A stretch of DNA of 64,000 bases from assembly GCF_000335475.2 (NCBI RefSeq), contig NZ_ANAH02000009.1, positions 434,001 to 498,000 on the forward strand. Direction: 5' to 3'. Of the stretch, positions 25,295-35,022 are shown one piece after another (the first letter of the stretch is position 1; every line of letters begins with the position of its first letter). Made by a program: the position numbers and the translations under genes. The DNA comes from Cystobacter fuscus DSM 2262. GTDB lineage: Bacteria; Myxococcota; Myxococcia; Myxococcales; Myxococcaceae. The notes under the pieces are model-generated. The model ran no database searches. It had not been told where the DNA came from and saw only the letters and a program-made list of their open reading frames with translations.

Positions 25295-26457
25295 GCTACC
25301 TTGTGGCCGTCCTCGGCGCCCAGGCCGGCGGCGAGACGATCCACGCGCGCGAGCAGGTCCGGGATGGAGCCGGCGGGCGAGAGCTGGATGGCCTTGAGCA
25401 GTGCCATCTCCAGCGCGAGCCGGGGTTGGGCCGCGCGCGACACCTCCCACACGCACCCGTGCACGATGTCGAAGAGCCGGGAGATCTGCGCCGCGTCCGC
25501 GTCCTTGGCGAGCGCGCTGAGCGCGGTGCGCTCGGTCTCGGCGAGCTCCGTGGGGGCCTCGCCCAGCGTCTTGGCCACGAAGAGGTGGCGCAGCTGCAGG
25601 GCGAGCTCCTCCGTGAGCCGCTTGAGATCCGTGCCGCGGTTGAAGACCTCCTCCACGCGCTCGAGCACGCGCTTGGCGTCCTTGCGCACCAGGGCCTCGG
25701 CGAAGTCCTGCACCACCGTGCGATCGATGGCGCCCAGGGCATCGGCCACGGCCTCGTCGCTGGGGTTGGCGCCACAGGCGGAGAAGATCTGATCCAGGAG
25801 GCTGAGCGAGTCGCGCATGCCGCCCTCGGACTGGCGCACCACCATGGAGAGCGCCCGCTCGGAGATGGCGACCTTCTCCTGCTCGCAGATGTACTTGAGC
25901 CGATCGAGCATCACCTTGGCGGGGATGCGCCGGAAGTTGTGGCGCTGGCAGCGCGAGAGGATGGTGTCCGGGAGCTTGTGCGCCTCGGTGGTCGCGAAGA
26001 TGAACTTCACGTGGCCGGGCGGCTCCTCCAGCGTCTTGAGGAGCGCGTTGAACGCCGCCCCCGAGAGCATGTGGACCTCGTCGATGATGTAGATCTTGTG
26101 CCGGTCGCGCTGCGGCAGGTACTTGGCGTTCTCGCGGATCTCCCGGACGTTCTCCACGCCGTTGTTCGAGGCGCCGTCGATCTCCGCCACGTCCACCGAG
26201 GTGCCCGCGGCGATCTCCCGGCACGCCTGGCAGGTGTCACAGGGGTTGGCGGTGGGCCCCTTCTCGCAGTTGAGGGCCTTGGCGAGCAGACGGGCGGCGG
26301 TCGTCTTGCCCACGCCTCGTGGTCCGCAGAACAGATAGGCGTGCGCCACCCGGTCCATCTTGATGGCGTTGGCGACGGTGCGGACCACGTGCTCCTGGCC
26401 GGTCATGTCGTCGAAAGTCTGCGGGCGCCATTTACGGGCGAGAACGAGGTAGCTCAT
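25243..26457 (-). CDS. dnaX: DNA polymerase III clamp-loader subunit gamma (DnaX ATPase part)
   Basis: Start ATG 26457 (MSYLVLARKWRP); 404 residues before a stop at 25243. Domains: AAA+ with Walker A GPRGVGKT (45-52), four-Cys zinc module (C64, C73, C76, C79), Walker B DEVHML, SRC arginine-finger motif in LSRCQRHNFRR, lid domain and the collar domain III. It loads the sliding clamp. As sequenced, translation stops after NFRAH, giving a gamma-like form without the tau tail, which lies in the +1 frame just downstream. Followed by ybaB and recR. Confidence 0.95.
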   Translation of the reverse strand: MSYLVLARKWRPQTFDDMTGQEHVVRTVANAIKMDRVAHAYLFCGPRGVGKTTAARLLAKALNCEKGPTANPCDTCQACREIAAGTSVDVAEIDGASNNGVENVREIRENAKYLPQRDRHKIYIIDEVHMLSGAAFNALLKTLEEPPGHVKFIFATTEAHKLPDTILSRCQRHNFRRIPAKVMLDRLKYICEQEKVAISERALSMVVRQSEGGMRDSLSLLDQIFSACGANPSDEAVADALGAIDRTVVQDFAEALVRKDAKRVLERVEEVFNRGTDLKRLTEELALQLRHLFVAKTLGEAPTELAETERTALSALAKDADAAQISRLFDIVHGCVWEVSRAAQPRLALEMALLKAIQLSPAGSIPDLLARVDRLAAGLGAEDGHKVAPGAPGGRSSPANFRAH

Positions 26458-26647
26458 GGGGGTAGGTGAATCTAACCATGGCGTCCTCGCCAACGCACGT
26501 CTTCCGCGCGTCCCACTCGACTTTCCAAGTCACTTCCCGGAAAAGGGGGAGACCACTCCGGGAGTCGGGCCCTTCACTCGGGGTCGGAGGCGTCGCCCGC
26601 CTTGCGCTCGCCCGGGAGGCCAGGGAGAGTCGCGTCCGAGCCTCCCG

Positions 26648-28093
26648 ATGACCGTTCCCGCGCCGCTGCCCCCACTTGCCGCCACCCCTGAACCCGTGTC
26701 CGACGTGACCGCCCACCAGGGGGGCGCGCCAGCGTGGGGTCCATGGGTGGGGGCGGGCGTGGCCCTGTTGCCGGCGCTGCTCGCGGTGGCGCAGCTCGGG
26801 CGCATCCACCCGGATGAGGTGTACCAGTTGTTGGAGCCGGCCTGGTTCCGGACCCACGGCTATGGCGTGCTGGCATGGGAGTGGCGCGTGGGCCTGCGCA
26901 ACTGGGCCGCGCCCCTGGTGGCCTCGGGGCTCCTGCGCCTCGCCTCGCTGCTGGGCCTCACGCACCCGGTGGCCTACCGGGCCCTGCTCGCCGTGCCGCA
27001 GGTGGCCCTGCACGGGTGGATGTTGTGGGCCGCGTACCGCTTCGCCGAGCGGCGCGTCGGACCTCGAGGCGGACTGCTCGCGATGCTCGCCATGGGCCTC
27101 TATGGCCCGGTGCTCGTCTTCGCGGGCCGCACGCTGGGGGAGTCGCTCTCCGCCGCCTTCCTGGTGGTGGCCATGGAGGCGCTGGACCGTCCGGAGCGCT
27201 CCGCGCGCGGGGGCCTGGTGGGCGGAGCGGCCCTGGGACTGGCGGTGGTGGTGCGCTATGGCTCGGCGGTGATGGTGCTGATGGCGCTCGCCTGGCTGGT
27301 GGGGGCCCGGCGGTGGCGGACCCTCGCCTGGACCTGCCTCGCGGGAGGTGTCGTCGCCGTGGGGTTGGGAGTGCTCGACCAGGTGACGTGGGGCCGGCCC
27401 TTCCACTCGTTCCTGGCCTACGTCGACTTCAACGTCCTCTCGGGTCAGGCGGCGCGCCAGTTTGGTGCCTCGCCCCCCTCCTACTACCTGGGGCCCTGGC
27501 TGCGCGGCCTGCCCGGGTGGATCTGGCTGGTGGCCCCCCTGGCCTGGGCGGCCTGGCGCCAGCGGCCCTCCCTGTCCCTGCCGGGGCTGTGCGCGGTGGG
27601 CTACTTCGCCGCGCTCCTCTTCACCGCCCACAAGGAGGAGCGCTTCCTCTACCCGGGGCTGTTGCTGCTCGTGCTGGCCGCCGCCCCAGTGGCCGCGGGC
27701 TTCGTGGTGTCTCGCGGGGCGACGGCCTGGCGAGCGGTGGGGGGCGCGCTGCTCCTGCTCACCGCGGTGGTGCCGGGCGTCTTCCTGCTCTCGGAGGACC
27801 TGCGCGGGGACCAGTTCCGGGCCATCGTCTCGGCCACCCGGGACGAGGGCACCCGGGGCCTGCTCATCGTCAACGAGGGGCTGTGGGGCGCCGGGGGCTT
27901 CTTCTACATCGGCAAGAACATCCCCTGGATGACGTGCGACTGGCCCCAGGACGCGAACTTCCAGCGGGCCATGCGGGACGCGCGCTTCAACCGCGCCGTC
28001 ACCTTCGACGGCCGGGCGCTCGCCGAACTCCAGGCGGCGGGCTTCCAGGTGATGGGGCGGGTGGGGCGCGAGACGCTGCTCACGCGGCCCTGA
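26648..28093 (+). CDS. Integral membrane glycosyltransferase, GT22 (ALG9/PIG-B)-like
   Basis: A 481-residue protein from ATG 26648. After a short cytoplasmic leader and one membrane helix it has the loop [15 protein letters not shown] and then AWEWR, matching the HPDE/WEW pattern of dolichol-phosphate-mannose-dependent GT22 enzymes. About nine to ten membrane helices follow; a second loop has [12 protein letters not shown], the conserved HKE/RF(L/I)YP motif of the family. The C-terminal 100 residues are soluble. It likely transfers a sugar from a lipid-linked donor to an envelope lipid or glycan; the acceptor cannot be deduced. Divergent from dnaX and convergent with the SRP RNA. Confidence 0.88.
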   Translation: MTVPAPLPPLAATPEPVSDVTAHQGGAPAWGPWVGAGVALLPALLAVAQLGRIHPDEVYQLLEPAWFRTHGYGVLAWEWRVGLRNWAAPLVASGLLRLASLLGLTHPVAYRALLAVPQVALHGWMLWAAYRFAERRVGPRGGLLAMLAMGLYGPVLVFAGRTLGESLSAAFLVVAMEALDRPERSARGGLVGGAALGLAVVVRYGSAVMVLMALAWLVGARRWRTLAWTCLAGGVVAVGLGVLDQVTWGRPFHSFLAYVDFNVLSGQAARQFGASPPSYYLGPWLRGLPGWIWLVAPLAWAAWRQRPSLSLPGLCAVGYFAALLFTAHKEERFLYPGLLLLVLAAAPVAAGFVVSRGATAWRAVGGALLLLTAVVPGVFLLSEDLRGDQFRAIVSATRDEGTRGLLIVNEGLWGAGGFFYIGKNIPWMTCDWPQDANFQRAMRDARFNRAVTFDGRALAELQAAGFQVMGRVGRETLLTRP

Positions 28094-28117
28094 GCGGGCG
28101 GCGAAGCGGGCGGCCCC

Positions 28118-28162
28118 AAAAAAGAAGGAGCCGAACTCCCTGGGCAGGGGGCTCGGCTCCTT
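28118..28162 (-). terminator. Terminator of the SRP RNA transcript
   Basis: A perfect 10-base inverted repeat (AAGGAGCCGA at 28125-28134 with TCGGCTCCTT at 28153-28162). On the minus strand it is followed at once by a T-run, the complement of AAAAAA at 28118-28123. It sits 9 bases past the SRP RNA core. Confidence 0.88.
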
Positions 28163-28170
28163 CACAAGAA

Positions 28171-28252
28171 CGGCCGGGACACACGCGGAGGTGCGCTACC
28201 GTTGCTTCCTTCCGGACCTGGCGGGATTCACGTCCCCACGTTGTCCCGACCA
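28171..28252 (-). ncRNA. ffs: Signal recognition particle 4.5S RNA
   Basis: The minus strand contains CCAGGTCCGGAAGGAAGCA, the invariant GGAA-tetraloop and Ffh-binding region of bacterial SRP RNA, at about 28205-28222. The ends pair over a long helix (GGTCGGGACA with TGTCCCGGCC). Ends are approximate. It targets membrane proteins to FtsY/SecYEG with Ffh. It is the last gene of the serS-tRNA-tadA block and has its own terminator. Confidence 0.95.
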
Positions 28253-28279
28253 CAAGCTCTTCAGCTACTACAACAACAA

Positions 28280-28366
28280 CGGAGAGGGTGGGATTCGAAC
28301 CCACGATACCCTTTCAGATATACACGCGTTCCAGGCGTGCGCCTTCAACCGCTCGGCCACCTCTCC
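28280..28366 (-). tRNA. tRNA-Ser (GGA)
   Basis: An 87-base class II tRNA with long variable arm. Acceptor arms GGAGAGG/CCTCTCC, anticodon loop CTGGAAC reading GGA (UCC/UCU codons), T-arm GGTTCGAATCC, discriminator G as required by seryl-tRNA synthetase. Confidence 0.97.
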
Positions 28367-28378
28367 TTGAGACTGCTG

Positions 28379-28465
28379 CGGAGAGCGTAGGATTCGAACC
28401 TACGATACCGTTCCCGGTATGCCTGATTTCGAGTCAGGTGCCTTCGACCACTCGGCCAGCTCTCC
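28379..28465 (-). tRNA. tRNA-Ser (CGA)
   Basis: An 87-base class II tRNA, acceptor GGAGAGC/GCTCTCC, anticodon loop CTCGAAA reading CGA (UCG codon), long variable arm, discriminator G. Thirteen bases separate it from tRNA-Ser(GGA); it starts five bases after the tadA stop. Confidence 0.97.
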
Positions 28466-28470
28466 AATAT

Positions 28471-28938
28471 TCACTTGTCGCGTTTCTTCGCGCGCAACCG
28501 CTCGAAGAAGTCCTTCAAAACCTGGCGGCACTCGTCCGCCATGATGCCACTCGTGACCTGGAGCCGGTGATTGTGCCGGGGCTCCTCGGCCAGGTTGTAG
28601 AGCGAGCCGACAGCGCCCGCCTTGGGATCCGGGGTTCCGAAAACCAGCCGGGTAACCCGAGATTGAACCAGCGCTCCCGCGCACATCGCGCAGGGTTCCA
28701 ACGTCACGTACAGGGTGACACCGGATAGCCGCCAGGCGTTCAAGGCCTTGGCCGCCGCGTCCATCGCGAAGATTTCCGCGTGCGCCAGGGGGTTGCGGTC
28801 GATCTCGCGCCGGTTGAAGCCCGTACCGATGACCTTGCCATCGTGGACCGCGACCGCGCCGACAGGAACCTCCCCGAGTCCAGCGGCTTCCCGCGCGAGC
28901 GCGAGCGCCTGCTGCATGAAAGCTTCGTCCAGACTCAT
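28471..28938 (-). CDS. tadA: tRNA-specific adenosine deaminase
   Basis: A 155-residue zinc deaminase with HAEIFAMD (zinc His and catalytic Glu) and PCAMCAGA (two zinc Cys). FNRREIDRNPLAHAE is typical of TadA rather than cytidine deaminase. It converts A34 to inosine in tRNA-Arg(ACG), whose gene lies 29 bases upstream in the same direction, so enzyme and substrate are neighbours. The stop is five bases before tRNA-Ser(CGA), suggesting one precursor transcript. Confidence 0.96.
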   Translation of the reverse strand: MSLDEAFMQQALALAREAAGLGEVPVGAVAVHDGKVIGTGFNRREIDRNPLAHAEIFAMDAAAKALNAWRLSGVTLYVTLEPCAMCAGALVQSRVTRLVFGTPDPKAGAVGSLYNLAEEPRHNHRLQVTSGIMADECRQVLKDFFERLRAKKRDK

Positions 28939-28967
28939 GAGGGGGGAAGAGGACCGAGGAAAGGTGG

Positions 28968-29041
28968 CGCTCCCTGGAGGATTCGAACCTCCGGCCTTCG
29001 GATTCGTAGTCCGACGCTCTATCCAGCTGAGCTAAGGGAGC
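28968..29041 (-). tRNA. tRNA-Arg (ACG)
   Basis: A 74-base tRNA, acceptor GCTCCCT/AGGGAGC, anticodon loop CTACGAA reading ACG. A34 must be deaminated to inosine to read CGU/CGC/CGA; the enzyme gene tadA is next. Discriminator G. Confidence 0.97.
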
Positions 29042-29132
29042 TTGCCGTTTCCTTCGTACCGCTTCCTACAACCACTGCCGACCTACCACAACAACTTTTT
29101 TCCGCCTGCTTCTACAACCTTTTGATGAGTGG

Positions 29133-29219
29133 CGGAGAGAGAGGGATTCGAACCCTCGATACCCTTTCGAGTATGCAGGTTTAGCAAACCTGTGCCTTCA
29201 GCCTCTCGGCCATCTCTCC
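29133..29219 (-). tRNA. tRNA-Ser (GCT)
   Basis: An 87-base class II tRNA, acceptor GGAGAGA/TCTCTCC, anticodon loop TTGCTAA reading GCT (AGC/AGU codons), long variable arm, discriminator G. Confidence 0.97.
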
Positions 29220-29257
29220 AGTGTGCCAGACCTGTCAAAGAACCACAGACAACAAAA

Positions 29258-29344
29258 CGGAGGAGGTAGGATTCGAACCTACGGGAAGCTTTCGCCACCT
29301 GCGGTTTTCAAGACCGCTGCCTTCAGCCGCTCGGCCACTCCTCC
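29258..29344 (-). tRNA. tRNA-Ser (TGA)
   Basis: An 87-base class II tRNA, acceptor GGAGGAG/CTCCTCC, anticodon loop CTTGAAA reading TGA (UCA and wobble), discriminator G. It begins 80 bases after the serS stop on the same strand. Confidence 0.97.
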
Positions 29345-29424
29345 ACTTCGTGGAGCCGCGCGACCCACCGAACTGCGTGGGTCGCCCTTCTACAACATCC
29401 GACGCCCATTGCAACAACGTCTTT

Positions 29425-30720
<1,296 letters not shown>

Positions 30721-30792
30721 TCACCCCACGCCCACCGGGCAAGGCATGAAGCGCCCAGGCGCCCGGAATAGGACGCCCGGGGGGCTCCGGGA

Positions 30793-33700
30793 CTACTCGA
30801 GGAAGGTGATCTCGTCCTCGATCTCCTTGCGATCCTGCGCGTCGGGCTTGCGCGAGAGGTACTCGCGGAAGGATCTGACGGCGTCCTTCTTCTTGCCCTT
30901 CTCCTTGTAGGCGTAGCCCAGGTGGTACCAGCTGTCGGCGTTGTCCGGCGTGGCCGTGACGGCCTTGGTGTACCAGTCGATGGCCTTGCCGTACTGGTTC
31001 TGCTCGCCCCAGGCGCGGCCCAGCTTGTAGTAGAGGCCGGTGAGGCCCGGGTCCGTCTTGAGGGCCTGCTCGTAGGAGCGGACGGCGTCACGCCAGTGCA
31101 TGGCGGTGAAGTGCGCGTCTCCCATGGAGGCCAGGGTCTGGCTGCTCTTGGGGTTCACCTTGAGCGCCGCCTGGAAGGCCTTGAGGGCGTCGTCCACCTC
31201 GCTGCGATCCAGATGGGCATGGCCCAGGGCCTCGTAGGCGTCGAGCCGCTTGGGATCCAGCTCGACGGTCTTCCTCCACGCCTCGATGGCTTCTCCGGGC
31301 TGCTTGGCGTCGCGGTAGAGCAAGCCGAGGGCGAAGTGGTAGTCGGCCCGCTTGGACGCGCGCTCCACGGCGGTCTTCATGTTCTCGATGGCCTGGCCGA
31401 ACTCGCCGCGCTGGGCCTTCACCTGCGCGAGGTAGAAGTTCGCCTCGGCGTTGGAGGGCTCGAACTTGAGCGCCTGCGTCAGGTTGGCCTCGGCCTCCTT
31501 GAAGCCCGCGTTGGCCTCGTCCTCCTTCTGGGCCCGCCGGGCGGCGACGCCCTTCTCGAAGTTGACGGCGCCCAGGTTGATGGCGAGGCCCACGTCGCGC
31601 GGGTCCTGCTTCTTGGCCTGCTCCAGCTCGGCGATGGCCTCGTCCAGCTTGCCCTGGCGCCACAGCACCATGCCGCGCTGCAGCCGTCCGCCGGGCAGCG
31701 CGTGGGGCTGCAACTCCATCGCCTTGTCGATCTCCTGCTGGGCCTTGTCCAGATCGTCGGCGAGCATCGCCATGCGCGACAGCCCCAGGTGGGCCTCGGC
31801 CGACTGGGCGTCGAATCCCACGGCGCGCTCGAACTCCTCCAGGGCCCGCGCGTTGTCCCCCTCGGCGAGCGCCAGCTCGCCCAGACCCACGTGCACCACG
31901 GCGGTCTCGGGCGCCTTGCCGGCGGCCTCCGTGAAGTCCGCCTTGGCCTGCTCCGCGTGGCGCAGGCGCAGGTGGAGCCGGCCGCGCGCCACCTGGGCCT
32001 CGACGAACTGGGCGTTGGCCTTGAGGGCGCGCGTGTAGTGCTCCTCGGCGGAGCTGTTGCCGCCTTCGGCCTCGGCGATGCGGCCCAGGAGGTACTCGAG
32101 GTGGGCGTTGTCCGGGAAGCGCTGGAGCGCCTCGGTCACCTGCGTCTTCGCCTCCTCCATCTTGCCGAGCGTCACCAGGAGCGAGGCGTAGCCATCCACC
32201 GCCTCGATGTTCTCCGACTCACCCTTGGCCGCCGTCTCGAAGAAGGGCAGGGCCTCCTCGAACTTGCGCTGGGCCTGGAGTACGTAGCCCAGGTAGCGCT
32301 TGCCCAGGCGGGACTCGGGATCCTTCTCCACGGCGATGCGCAGCTCCTGCTCGGCCTCCGGAATCTTGGCGAGCTGGAAGAGGGCGATGCCCTTGAGGGT
32401 GCGGGCGCGCGACAGCTCCGAGGCGCCCATGCCCGCTCCGAGCTTCTCGTCGAGCGCGCGCTCGGCGGCCTCCAACCCCTTCTGGGGCGCCTGCTTGCGC
32501 AGCAGCAGCTCCACCGAGGCCAGCTCCACCGCGGAGATGATGTGCGAGGGGTCCGCCTTGAGCGCGGCCTCGTAGGCCTTGACCGCCTCGTCCGCCTTGG
32601 CTTCCTCCTGGTAGAGGTTGCCCAGGGCATGCTGGGCCTTGGCCAGCTCGGGCTGCCGCTCCACGACCTGCTGGAGCGTCGCGATGGCGTCCTCGTTGCG
32701 CTTCTTGGCCGCCTGGGCCTCGGCGAGCAGGAGCGCCACCTCCACGTCGCCCTTGTTGGCGTTGCCCAGGTGCGCGAGCGCCGCGTCCGGATCGCGCTGG
32801 CTCAGCGCCGCGCCCGCCCGGTACTTGAGGTACTCGGGGTGCATCTCCCCCATCAGCTCCAGGTTGCCCTGCTCCTCCTCGGACTGGCAGCGCGACAGCT
32901 CACCGCTGTTGGCGGCCGAGTAGCGGCGCTGCAGGTAGAAGATGGACTGGCACCAGAGCGCGCGGACCTCGGGGTACTCCTTGTCCGCGAGCACCCGGGC
33001 GGTGGCCTCGCGCGCCTGCGTGTAGCCCTGGAGCGAGTCCTGCAGCAGTGCCTTGCGCGCGGCCTCCACGTCCGCGTAGCCCTCGGCCCCGGGCTTGATC
33101 TGCGCGGGGAAGAACTTCTTCATGCCGAAGACGCCATAGCGCGTGGCGCCGAAGCTCAGCCCCGTGAGGACGACCACCGCTCCGGCCGCGACGGAGATGA
33201 CCAGCGGCAGCTTCTTCTTCAGCTTGCCGAGGATGATCTCCGCGCGCGAGGTGCTGTCCACCACGGAGACCTGGGCCATGCGGCCGCCATAGAGCTGATT
33301 GATGCGCTCCATGTTGGCGGCGCTGTTGGCGCTCGTGGTGGCAGCGGCCTTGGCGCCGGACTCGGTGGCGGGCGCCGCGGCGGCAGCGGCCGCGGCTGGA
33401 GGCGCCGCCGGGCCCTCCATCAGCTTCGCGATGGCCGTGGCGAACAGCGGCACCGTCCCGATGGGTGACCAGCCCTCTCCATCCGCGGAGACCTCCTCGT
33501 TGCCGAGCAGCTGGCCATCCTCGAGCATCTTGACGATCACGCCCTCCTCGAACGGGCCGAAGACCTTGCCCGAGCGGCGGCGCACCTGGAAGCGCTTGCC
33601 CTGGGGGCGGGCCTTGTTGGCGCTGCCCTTGGCCGCGTCGTCGATGAAGCTGAGCATCTCCAGGCCATCGGCCGCGCCCGTGGTGGGCGGCGGCGGCAGC

Positions 33701-34845
33701 GGCGCGGAGAGGTCCACCTCGAGATCATCCCCGCCCGCCGGGGGCGGCGCGGAGGGATCGAACTCGAGCGCGTCCGGGATGGACGCGGGCGCCATCGGAG
33801 GCTCCGAGAAGTCGAGGCCCACGTCCATCGAGGCGGGCCCGGACGCCATGGGCGCGGAGTAGTCCATGGCGGCCGCGGGAGGCGGCAGGGCGAAAGGGTC
33901 CTCCTCCTCGATGACGGCGGCGGCGTAGGGCTCTTCGGCCGGAGGGGGCGGCAGGGCGAAGGGATCCTCCTCGACCGGACCGGCGGCGTACGGGTCCGCG
34001 GCCGGAGGGGGCGGCAGGGCGAAGGGATCCTCCTCGACCGGACCGGCGGCGTACGGGTCCGCGGCCGGAGGGGGCGGCAGGGCGAACGCGTCGTCGGCGC
34101 CCGCGGAGGCGAACCCGTCATCGGCCGCGGGGGGCGGCGGCAGGGCGAACGCATCCGCTCCGGGCGCGCTCCCGGAGTACGCGCCGAACCCGTCATCGGC
34201 GGCGTACGGATCCGCCGCGGGAGGCGGCAGGGCGACGGCATCCTGGGCGTCCTGGGCGTAGGGATCCTGGGCGTACGCGTACGGCTCCCCGGAGGACGCC
34301 GGAGGCGGCAGGGCGACGGCATCCTGGGCGTAGGGATCCTGGGCGTAGCCATAGTCGGACGCCCCGGGCAGGGGCACGGCGTCTCCCGCGGCGTGGCCAT
34401 AGGCCGAGGACTCGCCGCCGGGCAGCGGGACGGCGCCTCCCGGGGCGTATGCCGAGGAAGGCTCGGACATGCTGACGTCGAAGTCGCCCGTGGTGGGGGC
34501 CGGCAGCGGGACGGCGGCGGGCGCGGGGGACTGGTTGTCCCGGTAGGCGGCGGAGGGCAGCGGCATGGCCACTACGCGCGTGGTCTCCGGGTAGTCCTGC
34601 CGGGCGTAGTCGTTGGGGGCCGAGAACGCGCGCGACTGGGGCGGCGTGGGGGCCGGCAACGGGACGGCCGCGGGGGCGCTGGGTCCGGGCAGCGGGATGG
34701 CGGCGGGAGTGGGCGGACGCGGCTCCTCGGCCTTGATGGGGAAGGTGTTCTGGCACCGCGCGCACTTGAGCTTGGCGCCACCCGGTGGGATCCGCTTGTC
34801 ATCGATGTTGTAATTCGTCTGGCAAGACGGGCACGAGACTTTCAT
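30793..34845 (-). CDS. Zinc-ribbon/GYF/transmembrane/TPR giant protein
   Basis: A 1350-residue protein from ATG 34845. Residues 1-38 are an MJ0042-type zinc ribbon (C5xxC8, C28xxC31). Residues about 40-410 are Pro/Ala/Asp-rich with repeated ALPPPPAADPYA blocks. Residues about 415-470 resemble a GYF_2 domain (VFGPFEEGVIVKML, GWSPIG). A membrane helix is at about 540-565 and roughly 18 TPR units fill 640-1340. The order zinc ribbon, Pro-rich linker, GYF, membrane helix is that of GltJ (AgmX) of the M. xanthus gliding motor, whose cytoplasmic part reads MglA; here TPRs replace the TonB-like tail. A motility or polarity role is an inference. Soluble N-part inside, TPRs outside. Confidence 0.9.
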   Translation of the reverse strand: MKVSCPSCQTNYNIDDKRIPPGGAKLKCARCQNTFPIKAEEPRPPTPAAIPLPGPSAPAAVPLPAPTPPQSRAFSAPNDYARQDYPETTRVVAMPLPSAAYRDNQSPAPAAVPLPAPTTGDFDVSMSEPSSAYAPGGAVPLPGGESSAYGHAAGDAVPLPGASDYGYAQDPYAQDAVALPPPASSGEPYAYAQDPYAQDAQDAVALPPPAADPYAADDGFGAYSGSAPGADAFALPPPPAADDGFASAGADDAFALPPPPAADPYAAGPVEEDPFALPPPPAADPYAAGPVEEDPFALPPPPAEEPYAAAVIEEEDPFALPPPAAAMDYSAPMASGPASMDVGLDFSEPPMAPASIPDALEFDPSAPPPAGGDDLEVDLSAPLPPPPTTGAADGLEMLSFIDDAAKGSANKARPQGKRFQVRRRSGKVFGPFEEGVIVKMLEDGQLLGNEEVSADGEGWSPIGTVPLFATAIAKLMEGPAAPPAAAAAAAAPATESGAKAAATTSANSAANMERINQLYGGRMAQVSVVDSTSRAEIILGKLKKKLPLVISVAAGAVVVLTGLSFGATRYGVFGMKKFFPAQIKPGAEGYADVEAARKALLQDSLQGYTQAREATARVLADKEYPEVRALWCQSIFYLQRRYSAANSGELSRCQSEEEQGNLELMGEMHPEYLKYRAGAALSQRDPDAALAHLGNANKGDVEVALLLAEAQAAKKRNEDAIATLQQVVERQPELAKAQHALGNLYQEEAKADEAVKAYEAALKADPSHIISAVELASVELLLRKQAPQKGLEAAERALDEKLGAGMGASELSRARTLKGIALFQLAKIPEAEQELRIAVEKDPESRLGKRYLGYVLQAQRKFEEALPFFETAAKGESENIEAVDGYASLLVTLGKMEEAKTQVTEALQRFPDNAHLEYLLGRIAEAEGGNSSAEEHYTRALKANAQFVEAQVARGRLHLRLRHAEQAKADFTEAAGKAPETAVVHVGLGELALAEGDNARALEEFERAVGFDAQSAEAHLGLSRMAMLADDLDKAQQEIDKAMELQPHALPGGRLQRGMVLWRQGKLDEAIAELEQAKKQDPRDVGLAINLGAVNFEKGVAARRAQKEDEANAGFKEAEANLTQALKFEPSNAEANFYLAQVKAQRGEFGQAIENMKTAVERASKRADYHFALGLLYRDAKQPGEAIEAWRKTVELDPKRLDAYEALGHAHLDRSEVDDALKAFQAALKVNPKSSQTLASMGDAHFTAMHWRDAVRSYEQALKTDPGLTGLYYKLGRAWGEQNQYGKAIDWYTKAVTATPDNADSWYHLGYAYKEKGKKKDAVRSFREYLSRKPDAQDRKEIEDEITFLE
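33958..34083 (-). repeat. Tandem 63-base repeat in the Pro-rich linker
   Basis: Two adjacent copies (33958-34020 and 34021-34083) of a 63-base unit, which look identical by eye apart from the last bases. It encodes a 21-residue unit of the form DPYAAGPVEEDPFALPPPPAA. Weaker, diverged versions flank it on both sides. This is a recent in-frame duplication in an expandable linker. Confidence 0.85.
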
Positions 34846-35022
34846 GGGTTTCCTTCAGCGGGGGCCCTCGGGGACCTGAGCAGCCGGACTCACGCAGCGC
34901 CAGCAGGTTACCAGAGGCGTTTTCCAGGCGGCAAAGAACGCGACGTCGGGCGGGCGGCGGAGGGGCAGGCGGGCAGAGGACCCCTTGATGTGGTGCGAGA
35001 GGGTGCTAGACCCCTGTTTTCC

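Noticed and set aside
30922-33468. An 848-codon plus-strand frame opposite the zinc-ribbon/TPR gene
   Set aside because: Low-complexity Leu/Gly/Arg sequence mirrored from the TPR repeats; no start site or motif.
33900-34400. Repeated blocks that might suggest a CRISPR array
   Set aside because: The units are in-frame, contiguous without spacers, and encode a Pro-rich protein linker.
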